DNA of 64,000 nucleotides from Brotonthovivens ammoniilytica (GCF_025566885.1 NZ_JAOQJQ010000001.1:248001-312000), one strand, 5' to 3'. Positions 51,946 to 61,441 are shown, counted from the first letter of the stretch. The notes: generated by a model not told the origin, from the sequence alone. Program-made: numbers and translations.

Positions 51946-52809
51946 TCAGCTGAAAAATTTCTGCCGGATTTGTTCTACCGGCATTTCCCTGCCGGTCCAG
52001 CAGGTAAATGCAGCGGCTCCCTGATAGAGCAGCATATATAAACCGTTAAAGGTATCGCAGCCGGATTGTCTGGCCCTCTCCATAAGTCTGGTAGTGCGTG
52101 GATTATAGATGATATCACAGACTGCTGTCTGGGGCGGCAGAATCACTTCATGGGAAATGGGGCAGCCCTCCGGTGCAGGCTCCATTCCTGCATTTGTGGC
52201 ATTAACAAGCAGAGCGCTTGTTTTAAGCATCTGGTTTAACAAAGAAGTGTCGGCAATATCACAGACTGTAATCTGACAGCCGGTGTGCCTGCTTACTTTA
52301 TTGGCGAAGGCCACAGTTTTAGCGAAAGCCTGCTCCTTATTTCTTCTGAAAATTGTAATTTTTCTGACACCGTCTAACGCAGCCTGAGTACAGATCGCTT
52401 TGGCAGCGCCTCCTGCTCCAAGAAGTGTAATCTGTTTTCCGATAATAGTATGCCCGGCAGCTTTCACAGAACGCATGAAACCAACGCCGTCTGTAGTATG
52501 TCCGATCAGCCGCCCGTTTTCATTGATTACGGTGTTGCAGGCGCCGGAGAGATTAGCTGCCGGCGTAAGCTCGTCTACCAGTGGAAGGATAGCAGTTTTA
52601 TGGGGCATAGTTAGATTGAAACCCCGGACACCAAGTGCTCTTAAACCTTCCACAGCCGTTTTTAGCTGCGCTTCTCCTATATCAAACGCCAGATAGGCAT
52701 AATCAAGACCCAGAAGACGAAAGGCTTCATTGTGCATCTGAGGTGAGATGCTGTGAGAAACCGGACTGCCAAGCAGCCCCGTCAAAATAGTGGTTCCTGT
52801 AATATTCAT
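51946..52809 (-). CDS. aroE: shikimate dehydrogenase
   Basis: A 287-residue enzyme. The shikimate-binding motif is GSPVSHSISPQMHNEA, the catalytic region FNLTMPHKTAILPLVDE and the NADP motif LLGAGGAAKAICTQAA. It reduces 3-dehydroshikimate to shikimate. It is transcribed away from aroD and reads toward the DAHP synthase gene 97 bp downstream. Confidence 0.96.
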   Translation of the reverse strand: MNITGTTILTGLLGSPVSHSISPQMHNEAFRLLGLDYAYLAFDIGEAQLKTAVEGLRALGVRGFNLTMPHKTAILPLVDELTPAANLSGACNTVINENGRLIGHTTDGVGFMRSVKAAGHTIIGKQITLLGAGGAAKAICTQAALDGVRKITIFRRNKEQAFAKTVAFANKVSRHTGCQITVCDIADTSLLNQMLKTSALLVNATNAGMEPAPEGCPISHEVILPPQTAVCDIIYNPRTTRLMERARQSGCDTFNGLYMLLYQGAAAFTCWTGREMPVEQIRQKFFS

Positions 52810-52883
52810 AATGTTTTTGTTATACCTTTCATAACTTATTTGTAAATAATATCATAGTCTGAATGAAAAAAAATGTCAATGGC

Positions 52884-52912
52884 TTGCGTCATTAATCTGG
52901 ATATTATATACT
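52884..52912 (+). promoter_or_regulatory. promoter of aroD-aroK
   Basis: TTGCGT at 52884-52889, 17 bases, TATACT at 52907-52912. Confidence 0.6.
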
Positions 52913-52958
52913 TATTTGCAATGGAAATCCAGAGATTAGGAGAAAAAAGGGAAATCAT

Positions 52959-53729
52959 ATGAGAAAAGAAATCCGGATAAAAGGGATTACCCTGGGGCAG
53001 GGCAGACCGGTTGTCTGTGTTCCTGTAGTAGAAACAGAAAAAGATCAGATTATAAAAAAGATAAAAGAACTGACAGAAAAAAAGGTTCAGATGATTGAAT
53101 GGCGCTCAGATACATTTTTGGGAAATACAGATCCAAAGCAGGTGCAGGAGATTTTAGAAGAAATCCGTCCTATGCTGGGGGAAACCATATTTTTGTTTAC
53201 TTTTCGGACCAGACAGCAGGGAGGCTGCAGTGATCTAGAAGAAAAGAAAATTTTGTATCTGAATGAGCTGGCTGCCAAATCCGGCTGTGCAGATCTGATT
53301 GATCTGGAATTTTTTGAGGCCAGCCGGCCGGAAAAAGAAATCCGAAGATTTCAGCGTATGGGGGTAAAGGTGATTGCATCCCATCACGATTTTTCAGATA
53401 CTCCTGATGAAAGGATTATGAGGATGCTCATGGAGCAGATGGAAGCCGGGGGTGCAGATATTGCAAAGCTGGCCGTAATGCCAAAGTCGCCGGAGGATGT
53501 ATTAAGGCTGCTTGAGCTTACCTTTGACATAAAAGTAAAGTATCCGGATTTACCTGTTGTGACAATGGCTATGGGGCCTTATGGAGTTATCAGCAGAATC
53601 AGCGGAGAATTTTTTGGCTCCTGTATTACCTTTGGGGCTGCCGGAAAGGTTTCGGCTCCCGGACAGATACAGGCGGATGCATTAAACCAGATTCTGGATG
53701 TACTCCACGAAAGTCTGATACAGGCATAG
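52959..53729 (+). CDS. aroD: 3-dehydroquinate dehydratase, type I
   Basis: A 256-residue type I enzyme. The active site shows EWRSDTFLG, the HHDFSDTP region with the catalytic His (VIASHHDFSDTP) and the Schiff-base Lys in DIAKLAVMPKSPEDV. It dehydrates 3-dehydroquinate to 3-dehydroshikimate. Confidence 0.96.
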   Translation: MRKEIRIKGITLGQGRPVVCVPVVETEKDQIIKKIKELTEKKVQMIEWRSDTFLGNTDPKQVQEILEEIRPMLGETIFLFTFRTRQQGGCSDLEEKKILYLNELAAKSGCADLIDLEFFEASRPEKEIRRFQRMGVKVIASHHDFSDTPDERIMRMLMEQMEAGGADIAKLAVMPKSPEDVLRLLELTFDIKVKYPDLPVVTMAMGPYGVISRISGEFFGSCITFGAAGKVSAPGQIQADALNQILDVLHESLIQA

Positions 53730-53749
53730 CAGAACAAAAGGACATAAAA

Positions 53750-54253
53750 ATGAAGAAACATATATATTTAATTGGATTTATGGGGACAGGAAAAAGCACT
53801 GTGTCTAAAGAACTAAAAAAACTGCTGGGCTGGGAAGAAGTAGAAATGGATGAAGAAATTGCCAGGAGCTGCGGCATGTCAATCCCGGAAATATTTGAAA
53901 CATATGGAGAAGCCTATTTCAGGGAACAGGAAACGGCGTGTATTGTAAGCATTTCCAAAACAGATAGTTCCATTGTTTCCTGCGGCGGCGGAGCAGTCTT
54001 AAGGGAGGAAAATGTCAAGCTGATGAAAGAAAGCGGACAGATTATTCTGCTGACGGCTCGTCCGGATACCGTGTATCACAGAGTGAAACATGGAAAAGAC
54101 CGTCCTCTTTTAAAGGACCGGATGAGTATTTCGGGAATTTCCCAGCTGATGGAACAAAGGAGCGGGGTCTATGAAAAATCCTGTGATAAAATGGTATCCA
54201 CCGACGGAAAAACCCCATTAGAAATTGCACAGGAAATTGCAGAAAAGCTGTAG
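53750..54253 (+). CDS. aroK: shikimate kinase
   Basis: A 167-residue P-loop kinase. Walker A is GFMGTGKST, the shikimate-binding Asp is in EVEMDEEIARSCGMSI, and SCGGGAVLREENVKLM is the Walker-B-like region. The substrate-binding lid contains DRPLLKDRM. It follows aroD by 20 bp. Confidence 0.96.
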   Translation: MKKHIYLIGFMGTGKSTVSKELKKLLGWEEVEMDEEIARSCGMSIPEIFETYGEAYFREQETACIVSISKTDSSIVSCGGGAVLREENVKLMKESGQIILLTARPDTVYHRVKHGKDRPLLKDRMSISGISQLMEQRSGVYEKSCDKMVSTDGKTPLEIAQEIAEKL

Positions 54254-54310
54254 GTGCAGGCGTATTCAATTTCCCCTGAGAGATTCTTTGTTTAAAAATT
54301 AAAAATTATT

Positions 54311-54339
54311 TTGCTTTTTTTGAAAGCTTGTGGTAAAAT
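54311..54339 (+). promoter_or_regulatory. promoter of tRNA-Arg
   Basis: TTGCTT at 54311-54316, 17 bases, TAAAAT at 54334-54339, about 60 bp before the tRNA. Confidence 0.6.
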
Positions 54340-54401
54340 AAGAAGCGCTGAATGACAGAATTTGGATGTTATCCCCTTTAAAGTTGTTCAGTCGTATATT
54401 C

Positions 54402-54473
54402 GCAACCGTAGTCTAACGGATAGAACACAGGACTCCGACTCCTGTAATGTGGGTTCGATTCCCGCCGGTTGCA
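54402..54473 (+). tRNA. tRNA-Arg (anticodon CCG)
   Basis: A 72-base cloverleaf. The acceptor arms GCAACCG and CGGTTGC pair fully, with A as discriminator. The anticodon stem CAGGA/TCCTG holds the loop CTCCGAC with anticodon CCG at 54435-54437. The T-arm is GTGGGTTCGATTCCCGC. CCA is not encoded. It reads CGG codons, which are frequent in the ordinary genes here but rare in the catabolic cluster. Confidence 0.95.
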
Positions 54474-54481
54474 TTTAGATG

Positions 54482-54526
54482 AAGGGTCGTTGAGCATGTT
54501 TAGATGGTTTCAATGATTCTTTTTTT
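54482..54526 (+). terminator. terminator after tRNA-Arg
   Basis: A 12-bp stem with G-T pairs (54482-54493 with 54510-54521), 16-base loop, T-run to 54526. Repeat copy 3 begins two bases later. Confidence 0.65.
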
Positions 54527-54527
54527 G

Positions 54528-54681
54528 CTCTCTAGGAAATACCGTGTTGTGATAAAGCTGAAAAGTACCGATTCCTATAGAGCAAAAAAACGCTCCGCTT
54601 TTGATCGCACTGCGGTAGAATGGAGTCATGTCGCAAAAGCGACCCGCCGCAGGCAAAGAATGTGCTTTGCACATTCTTTTT
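54528..54681 (+). repeat. interspersed structured repeat, copy 3
   Basis: The first arm is CTCTCTAGGA (one change) at 54528-54537, paired with TCCTATAGAG (54573-54582). The middle GC-rich stem is partly broken (CTGCGGTAG against CCGCCGCAG), but GTCGC-AAAA-GCGAC and the final hairpin AGAATGTGC/GCACATTCT (54657-54677) with T-run are intact. Open frames over it are not genes. The bases 54682-54890 hold no gene I can support. Confidence 0.88.
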
Positions 54682-54893
54682 CATATCATAGAAATTTACG
54701 TCTTACGAAATTTGCCAGAAATTGGTATAACAGGAAATATTCCTATGGATATAAAATCAGAATGCTTCTGGACGAATATTTGTCACTATGGTATTATGGT
54801 GTGTGTTAAACAATATGAAAACGCAAGATTTCATATGCAGATTTATAGAGTGAATACTAGTTTTGGAACACCTTTTACATATTAAAAGGGGGC

Positions 54894-54931
54894 AGCAGCA
54901 TATCCGGAAGAGTTCTCCGGGCTGCTTTTTT
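54894..54931 (+). terminator. terminator-like hairpin before the SH3-domain gene
   Basis: An outer 6-bp stem AGCAGC/GCTGCT (54894-54899 with 54921-54926) and an inner CCGG/CCGG, with a one-sided bulge, then a T-run. The following RBS is GGAGG. Confidence 0.6.
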
Positions 54932-54954
54932 AGCTTTTAAGGAGGTAGGCCTGA

Positions 54955-56352
54955 ATGTCAGATAAAAAAGAAGAAAAAAAGATATTAGATGAGGATCTTG
55001 TATTTGTAGATGAGGAATCAGTAAAAGATAAGTCGAAAATGGCGGATGTATCTGCTGCGGAGGATAAAAATGTAAAATGGAAAAAAACAAGGCGCAGAAC
55101 ATCAGATTCCATGGAGATTCAGCGGGATAAATCTATTGACTTTTGCAGAAAATATATACACATAATAGGAATTGCCGTTCTGGTAGTGGTAGTTGCTATT
55201 GCGGCCATTGTTGTGGCAGTGAAAAAACACAGCGGTCCGAAAGGAGCACCGGCAGTCACAGAAAGTTCAGAACAAAGCTATGAATTAAATGAGCATAAAG
55301 ATATTAATGAATTAATTGAAAACTATTTTACCGCTTACGCGGCGGGTGATACCGATGAGCTGATGAATTATGCATATCCGGTTACGGATAAGGAAAAGAG
55401 CTATATCAAGCTGTACAGTGAATACGTGGACAAGTTTGAAAACATTAACTGTTATACAAAATCCGGAGACGATGCGGGAACCTATATAGTATCCGTATAC
55501 ACAGCCGTTAAATTTAAAGACATTAAAACAGCCGCTCCCGGATTATATTTCTTTTATGTAAAAACAGATGACAGTGGAAAAGTATATATTGATAACGTAT
55601 ACAGTGCGTACAATTTGAATTATCAGGAACTAGAACAGGATTCAGAAACATCGGCTATGATCGGCAGGTACGAAGAGACAAAGGATACTCAGGATTTGAT
55701 AAGCCAGACACAGGCGCAGTACGATAAAGCGGTAGAAAAAGATGCTGATCTGAAAAAGCTGGTAGAAGAGACCATTCCGGCAGCTGTTTCTAACTGGGCG
55801 CAGGAGCTTGAAAAAGACGATACAGAGGCTCAGCAGGAGGAACAAAAGAAGCAAGAAGAGGAGCAGAAAAAACAGGAAGAAGAAAAGCAGAAACAGGAAG
55901 AAGAGCAGAAAAAGCAGGAAGCTGCAAAGAAAGAAAAGGCAGTAAATGAAAAGGTATATGCAACAGATAATATTAACATCCGCAAGTCAGCCAGTACAAA
56001 AGCGGATACCGTTGGCTCGGCTCTTTATGGAGCAGAAATGACCCGGGTTGCAGTTTTAGACAGCGGATGGAGCAAAGTAAAAACCGGAAATATAACCGGC
56101 TATGTGAAATCGGAGTTTATTTCCACGAAAAAACCTGCTGCAAAGACCGGTTCCCTGACTCCAGGGAAAAAGATTTATCTGCAGGATACGGTAAATGTCA
56201 GATCTGCTATGAGTGAAGGCTCTGACCGGGTTGGTGTGGCTTATTCCGGAGAAACAGTTACAGTAGTGGAAAGCTATGCACAGGGCTGGACAAAAGTAAA
56301 TTGGAACGGTAAAGTAGGATATATAAAAACAGATGTACTTGCCGGGATGTAA
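54955..56352 (+). CDS. membrane-anchored protein with two bacterial SH3 domains
   Basis: A 465-residue protein. An acidic/basic cytoplasmic N-terminus (1-65) is followed by one membrane helix (about 68-90) and an NTF2-like-looking domain (about 115-215, YFTAYAAGDTDELMNYAYPV). A Glu/Gln/Lys coiled stretch lies at about 285-325. Two SH3_3 domains end the protein (about 333-395, VYATDNINIRKSAST, and 405-465, IYLQDTVNVRSAMSE). The SH3 pair would bind peptidoglycan outside the cell. The precise role is unknown. There is a strong GGAGG before the ATG. Confidence 0.85.
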   Translation: MSDKKEEKKILDEDLVFVDEESVKDKSKMADVSAAEDKNVKWKKTRRRTSDSMEIQRDKSIDFCRKYIHIIGIAVLVVVVAIAAIVVAVKKHSGPKGAPAVTESSEQSYELNEHKDINELIENYFTAYAAGDTDELMNYAYPVTDKEKSYIKLYSEYVDKFENINCYTKSGDDAGTYIVSVYTAVKFKDIKTAAPGLYFFYVKTDDSGKVYIDNVYSAYNLNYQELEQDSETSAMIGRYEETKDTQDLISQTQAQYDKAVEKDADLKKLVEETIPAAVSNWAQELEKDDTEAQQEEQKKQEEEQKKQEEEKQKQEEEQKKQEAAKKEKAVNEKVYATDNINIRKSASTKADTVGSALYGAEMTRVAVLDSGWSKVKTGNITGYVKSEFISTKKPAAKTGSLTPGKKIYLQDTVNVRSAMSEGSDRVGVAYSGETVTVVESYAQGWTKVNWNGKVGYIKTDVLAGM

Positions 56353-56361
56353 AGTAAAAAC

Positions 56362-56396
56362 AGCGGGATATCTTATGAACAGATATCCTGCTTTTT
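56362..56396 (+). terminator. terminator of the SH3-domain gene
   Basis: A 12-bp stem with one G-T pair (56362-56373 with 56381-56392), 7-base loop, TTTTT. Confidence 0.9.
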
Positions 56397-56444
56397 GATT
56401 AGAAAAAGAGGGAAAGGTTCATACTATTAGAAAAGGAGAATGGT

Positions 56445-56939
56445 ATGAACAGGCAGGATGAACAGCAGGTATTAAAACAGGTGTATAAAGACGCAAGTCA
56501 GGCAGCAAAAGAGATTGAACAGGGATTGGCAAAAATTTTGGATGAAGAGCTTAGTCTAGAAATGAATCTGTTTTTGGAACAGTGGAAGCTGTTTGCAAAA
56601 AAGGCGGAAAAACGAATAGATACAGATGTTCTGGACAACTCAAAGCTTGCAACAGATCAATCAGAGATCTGGAAGGCTGTAATGAGAAAGAACCTGGAGG
56701 AACAGCAGGAAACAAAGCTGACAGATCTAGAAGACATAAAAATAGAAAAACAAAGGATATCCAAAGTGCCGGATGAGCAGCTGGTACAAAGGCTTATAGA
56801 TCAAAACCAGAAGACTTCAGATCATTTGAAATATGTGATTCATGAATGGAAAGAAGCGGGACTTTATGCCACGGAGCTGGCAAAGGAGATCATAGATTTT
56901 GAGGAAGCTGCGGCAAAGAAGCTGAAAATTTATTTATAA
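56445..56939 (+). CDS. helical hypothetical protein, 164 residues
   Basis: The whole protein is predicted helical and charged (MNRQDEQQVLKQVYKDASQA to FEEAAAKKLKIYL), without Cys, signal peptide or membrane segment. I do not recognise the family. AAAAGGAG precedes the ATG. A short hairpin without T-run (CCGCTG with CAGCGG) follows the stop. Confidence 0.7.
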   Translation: MNRQDEQQVLKQVYKDASQAAKEIEQGLAKILDEELSLEMNLFLEQWKLFAKKAEKRIDTDVLDNSKLATDQSEIWKAVMRKNLEEQQETKLTDLEDIKIEKQRISKVPDEQLVQRLIDQNQKTSDHLKYVIHEWKEAGLYATELAKEIIDFEEAAAKKLKIYL

Positions 56940-57092
56940 AAGCCGCTGGTGTGTATCAGCGGAGGTCTTTAAAGCGGCAGGATTCTTTTTTTGCCTTATT
57001 CTTTATAATTTTACCGGAATATGTTAGAATATCACCGTTGTCAAATTTTAGAGACGCAGATATTGCAGAAATTGAATAACAGGGGATAGAGG

Positions 57093-57875
57093 ATGAATCA
57101 GAACGGAACTGAAAATGGGATCAGAATTAATAAGTATCTCAGTGAAGCAGGGATTTGCTCTAGACGTGAGGCAGATAGACAGATCGAGGCCGGAAATGTA
57201 ACAATTGATGGAAAAACGGCACGGATAGGAGACCGGGTGATAGACGGACAGACAGTTTATCTTGGCGGCAGGCCTGTGCAGAAGGAAGAGGAAAAGATTC
57301 TTTTGGCGGTTTATAAACCCAGAGGCATTGTCTGTACTTCTCAGAAAAAAGAAAGAAATAATATTGTAGATTTTGTCGGATATTCCAAACGCATTTATCC
57401 GGTGGGAAGACTGGATAAAGATTCCGAGGGGCTGATTTTGATGACTAATCAGGGGGCTCTGGTGAATAAAATTATGCGCGCGGGAAATATGCATGAGAAA
57501 GAATATATTGTAGAGGTTCATAAAGAGATAACACCGGATTTTATTCAGGGAATGGCAAATGGCGTATATTTAAAAGAGCTGGATGTTACCACAAGAAGAT
57601 GTAAAATCAGTCAGACAGGAAAAAGGCAGTTTACCATTGTGCTTACGCAGGGATATAACCGTCAGATTCGCAGAATGTGCCAGGTTTTTTCATATCGTGT
57701 AGTCAGCCTGAAACGGGTTCGGATTATGAACATCCATCTGGGCGGCTTAAAGCCCGGAGCTTATCGGAAAGTAACAAAAGAAGAGTATCAGGTGCTAATG
57801 AATCTGACAAAACATTCTTCTCAGACAACGGTAATAAACGAATGGGCTGGAGGCGGCAGAACATGGAGAAAATAG
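57093..57875 (+). CDS. RsuA/RluB/F-family pseudouridine synthase
   Basis: A 260-residue enzyme. The N-terminal S4 RNA-binding domain is IRINKYLSEAGICSRREADRQIEAG, and the catalytic Asp is in YPVGRLDKDSEGLILMTN. The motif QGYNRQIRRMC points to the RluF (23S U2604) subgroup; RsuA or RluB remain possible. ligA starts 13 bases before its end. Confidence 0.88.
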   Translation: MNQNGTENGIRINKYLSEAGICSRREADRQIEAGNVTIDGKTARIGDRVIDGQTVYLGGRPVQKEEEKILLAVYKPRGIVCTSQKKERNNIVDFVGYSKRIYPVGRLDKDSEGLILMTNQGALVNKIMRAGNMHEKEYIVEVHKEITPDFIQGMANGVYLKELDVTTRRCKISQTGKRQFTIVLTQGYNRQIRRMCQVFSYRVVSLKRVRIMNIHLGGLKPGAYRKVTKEEYQVLMNLTKHSSQTTVINEWAGGGRTWRK

Positions 57876-59869
57876 AAGCAGACCAGAAGTATCTGGAAGA
57901 GTTAAAAAAGAAAATAGAATACCACAGTAATCTTTACTATAATATGGACGCGCCAAAGATCAGTGATTACGAGTATGATATGCTGATGCAGCAATTAAAG
58001 CAGATTGAAAAAGAGCATCCTGACTGGATTACACAAGATTCTCCCACACAGAAAGTGGGGGGCAGTGCGAAACGGACCGCAGGGGTTTTAGTACGGCATA
58101 ACGTTCCCATGCTCAGCCTGCAGGATGTATTTCAGAAAGAAGATGTTTATGAATTTGTGGAGGAGATGCAGGAAAAGCTTGAGGAGCCGGAGTTTGTAGT
58201 TGAATACAAAATAGACGGTCTTTCTATGGCACTGCGGTATGAGGACGGCCAGCTGAAACTGGCTGTTACCAGAGGGGATGGTGTGTTTCAGGGGGAAGAC
58301 GTTACTGCCAATGCCAAGGTTATTAAAGATGTGAAATGCAGGCTAAAGCACCCGGTTGCGTATATAGAAGTCCGGGGTGAAGTATACATGAAAAATGAAG
58401 ACTTTGAAAGGGTAAATGAGCAGCAGGAGCTTCTTGGCAAAAAGAAATTCGCAAATCCCAGAAACTGTGCGGCGGGGACCTTGCGTCAGCTGGAAAGTAA
58501 AGTGACCAGGGAACGAGGCCTTTCCATGTTTGTGTTTAACATCCAGGAGATACGGGGAGCTGAATTTAAAACCCATACAGAAGGGTATGAGTTTTTAAAG
58601 TCCAATCAGATACCTGTTATAGAGGATTATACCGTCTGCAAAACAGCGGATGAAGTCTGGAATGCCATTGAAAGAATTGGAGACAGCAGAGGCAGACTGC
58701 CATATGATATCGACGGAGCGGTGGTAAAGATCAACAGTCTGGCAGACCGGGAACTTCTTGGGGCCACTTCTAAAGTTCCAAGGTGGGCGGTTGCTTATAA
58801 GTATCCTCCGGAAGAAAAGGAGACCAAAATTCTGGACATTGAATTGTCAGTAGGAAGGACCGGGCGGATTACGCCTACTGCGGTGTTTGAGCCGGTACGT
58901 CTGTGTGGAACCAGTGTATCCAGAGCAACCCTTCATAATCAGGATTTTATTAATGAACTGGATGTGGGAATTGGAGATACCGTTGTTGTCTATAAATCAG
59001 GAGAGATTATTCCTAAAATCAAAGAAGTAATTAAAGAAAAGCGGATGCCGGGAGTGGTGCGTTTTCAGATTCCGGATTTATGTCCTGTCTGTGGCTCTCA
59101 TACTGTCCGGGAGCAGGATACAGCGGATATACGCTGTACGTCTCCGGACTGCCCTGCGCAGAAAGAACGGCATATTATTAATTTTGTGGGCAGAGATGCC
59201 ATGGATATTAAAGGATTTGGAGCCGCTTATGTGGAAGAACTGGTAAAACAGGGATATTTAAAGGACATTGCAGATATTTATGAGCTGAAAAACTACAGAG
59301 AAGAACTAATTGAAAAGGGGCTCATCGGAAAAGAAAAAAATACAGATAAACTTCTGGATATGATTGAAAAATCAAAGCAGAATGAGGCCTTCCAGCTTTT
59401 TACAGGTTTTGGCATTCCCAATATCGGGAAAGCGGCGGCAAAATCGGTATTGAAATATTTCAAATCTATTGACAGGGTGTCAGATGCTTCCGAAGAAGAG
59501 CTGCAGCAGGTAAATGATGTGGGTGCTGTCAGCGCCGCTGCTATCCGGGAATTTTTTCAGAAAGAATCAAACCGGCGGATGTTAAAACGGCTGAAAGATG
59601 CGGGGGTTAATATGCAGATAAAAGAGGATGACACACCGCAGCTTTTAGAGGGAAAGGCAATTGTAGTAACAGGAACTCTTCCGGGACTTGGACGCCGGGA
59701 AGCTGTTGAATTAATTGAAAAATACGGCGGCAAGGCTTCTGGTTCTGTATCCAAAAAGACGGACTATGTGCTGGCCGGAGAGAATGCAGGAAGTAAATTG
59801 GTAAAAGCACAGCAGCTTGGAATCCCGGTAATTACAGAAGAACAGTTTATAGAAATGATTGGAAAATAG
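57863..59869 (+). CDS. ligA: NAD-dependent DNA ligase
   Basis: A 668-residue LigA. It shows domain Ia (YEYDMLMQQLKQIEKEHP), the adenylation motif KIDG (VEYKIDGLSMALRY), the OB fold, a C4 zinc finger (CPVCGSHT with CTSPDCPAQ), helix-hairpin-helix repeats and a C-terminal BRCT domain (LEGKAIVVTGTLPGLGRREA). ATG 57863 after TGGAGG is chosen; the longer frame from 57677 is inside the pseudouridine synthase gene. Confidence 0.97.
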   Translation: MEKIEADQKYLEELKKKIEYHSNLYYNMDAPKISDYEYDMLMQQLKQIEKEHPDWITQDSPTQKVGGSAKRTAGVLVRHNVPMLSLQDVFQKEDVYEFVEEMQEKLEEPEFVVEYKIDGLSMALRYEDGQLKLAVTRGDGVFQGEDVTANAKVIKDVKCRLKHPVAYIEVRGEVYMKNEDFERVNEQQELLGKKKFANPRNCAAGTLRQLESKVTRERGLSMFVFNIQEIRGAEFKTHTEGYEFLKSNQIPVIEDYTVCKTADEVWNAIERIGDSRGRLPYDIDGAVVKINSLADRELLGATSKVPRWAVAYKYPPEEKETKILDIELSVGRTGRITPTAVFEPVRLCGTSVSRATLHNQDFINELDVGIGDTVVVYKSGEIIPKIKEVIKEKRMPGVVRFQIPDLCPVCGSHTVREQDTADIRCTSPDCPAQKERHIINFVGRDAMDIKGFGAAYVEELVKQGYLKDIADIYELKNYREELIEKGLIGKEKNTDKLLDMIEKSKQNEAFQLFTGFGIPNIGKAAAKSVLKYFKSIDRVSDASEEELQQVNDVGAVSAAAIREFFQKESNRRMLKRLKDAGVNMQIKEDDTPQLLEGKAIVVTGTLPGLGRREAVELIEKYGGKASGSVSKKTDYVLAGENAGSKLVKAQQLGIPVITEEQFIEMIGK

Positions 59870-59873
59870 CAGT

Positions 59874-61352
59874 ATGACAGAGCATACAAAGAAAGAGAAA
59901 AAGAGCGGAAAGATGGGAAAGCTTCTTTCTGTTATGTTTAAAACTGGGTGTATCGGTTTCGGAGGCGGCAGCGCGCTGATTCCGGTCATAGAAGAAGAGG
60001 CAGTTTCAGAATACCAGCTGATTGACGAAAATGAATATAATAAAGATGTTATCGTTGCAAATATTACACCAGGAGCACTTCCTGTGGAAATTGCGGCAGG
60101 AATCGGCAGAAAAGTCAATGGTATCCGAGGTATGATTCTGGCGGCAGTTTTGATGGCCGTTCCCGGAACATTTTTAACTGTGGCCATTATATCTATGATT
60201 AATAAATCAAGTTCCGGACTGCTGCAGCAGATTTTATTTGCGTCAGCGGGAGTCACGGCATATATTATTTTCATGCTGATTGAATATGCCAAAGGAACCT
60301 TTCGGGAGTGCAGAATAAACAGAAATGCCAGGAGCGGGATGTTTTTTCTGGCGGCGGTATTTCTGGCTACCAGCGGAAAGGAATTGTTTCAGATTTTTCA
60401 GCTGGATGCAACTCCTGTATTTGATATATCTACTATTCAGATTCTGGCCATGACCTTTTTTGTTATCTTTTTTACAAGAGGAAAAATGACCCGGGTGAAT
60501 ACTGTGATATCGGCGGCAGTTGTTGTTTTATATATGCTTTGCGTGGGAAAGGCGCATTTGATTTCTGCTGTCTGGTTTCGGAGTGTTCTACAGATTTTAA
60601 TGATTGTTCTGGCCCTTTTCGGGCTCTCAAGAAGCCTGAAAGGCAGAATGCAGTTTTCCTTAAGATCCTTTAAAAAGCTTTTGGCGGAAGAAGTTTCCTG
60701 GTTTTTGTTTTTGATTATTTTATCTATTCCGGCGTTTATTCTCTGTAAAGACACGCTTTTGTTTGCGGGAAAAGGACTGCTGTCAGCGGTTTTATCCTTT
60801 GGGGGAGGAGACGCATATCTTGCTATTGCTGACGGCATGTTTGTCAATACGGATATGATCAGCTATTCTGACTTTTATCAAAAAATTGCAGCTTCGGCAA
60901 ATGCTCTGCCAGGTTCCATACTCTGTAAGGTTTTAGCGGGAATCGGATACGTTATCGGATACGGAGCTGAAAATAATATGCTGGCGGGGTTTGCGCTGGC
61001 TCTCTGCGGATTTGCCTGCAGTGTGGCAGCATCCGGCGGGACATTTTCAGCAGCGATGTACATATATGAGAGATTTGAAAATCTTGATATTTTTTACATG
61101 ATAAAAATATATATCCGCCCGATTGTAGCCGGTCTGCTGTTAAGTGTCAGCGCTTCTATGCTTTATCAGAACATGGAAATTGCTGCTGAAAATAGCTGGC
61201 CCTTCTGGCCTGTGCTGCTTCTTACCGGAGGTATTTATCTTGGAAATCTGTGGTGGAAAAAGAGAGGGAAGGTCCGGCCGATCTTTATGGTTCTGCTTTC
61301 TGCAGGTATATCTCTTGGAGCATGTAATCTGCTGGGGCTCTGGCTTGGTTAA
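59874..61352 (+). CDS. chromate-transporter (CHR) family protein, two-domain
   Basis: A 492-residue protein with about twelve hydrophobic segments in two CHR halves. The first half carries FKTGCIGFGGGSALIPVIEEE and PGALPVEIAAGIG; the second has AVLSFGGGDAYLAIADG and ANALPGSILCKVLAGIGY. The repeated GFGGG/SFGGG and PG motifs are family marks. It may export chromate or another anion; in gut anaerobes the real substrate is unknown. An in-frame ATG at 59859 overlaps ligA; 59874 is likelier. Confidence 0.82.
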   Translation: MTEHTKKEKKSGKMGKLLSVMFKTGCIGFGGGSALIPVIEEEAVSEYQLIDENEYNKDVIVANITPGALPVEIAAGIGRKVNGIRGMILAAVLMAVPGTFLTVAIISMINKSSSGLLQQILFASAGVTAYIIFMLIEYAKGTFRECRINRNARSGMFFLAAVFLATSGKELFQIFQLDATPVFDISTIQILAMTFFVIFFTRGKMTRVNTVISAAVVVLYMLCVGKAHLISAVWFRSVLQILMIVLALFGLSRSLKGRMQFSLRSFKKLLAEEVSWFLFLIILSIPAFILCKDTLLFAGKGLLSAVLSFGGGDAYLAIADGMFVNTDMISYSDFYQKIAASANALPGSILCKVLAGIGYVIGYGAENNMLAGFALALCGFACSVAASGGTFSAAMYIYERFENLDIFYMIKIYIRPIVAGLLLSVSASMLYQNMEIAAENSWPFWPVLLLTGGIYLGNLWWKKRGKVRPIFMVLLSAGISLGACNLLGLWLG

Positions 61353-61441
61353 ACTTCCGGATAAAGTGTATTTACAGAGCAGAGGTTCAGTGAAAAAGTA
61401 GATTCTGGGTGCCCCTTTGGGGAAAAGATGAGATTGTAATC

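Noticed and set aside
26341..54681. CRISPR array
   Set aside because: The repeats are 130-155 bp and lie 9-19 kb apart; there are no regular spacers and no cas genes.
54504..54885. Frames encoding SRKYRVVIKLKSTDSYRAK and similar
   Set aside because: They translate the interspersed repeat; the same peptide appears from copy 1, and the region has stem structures and no suitable RBS.
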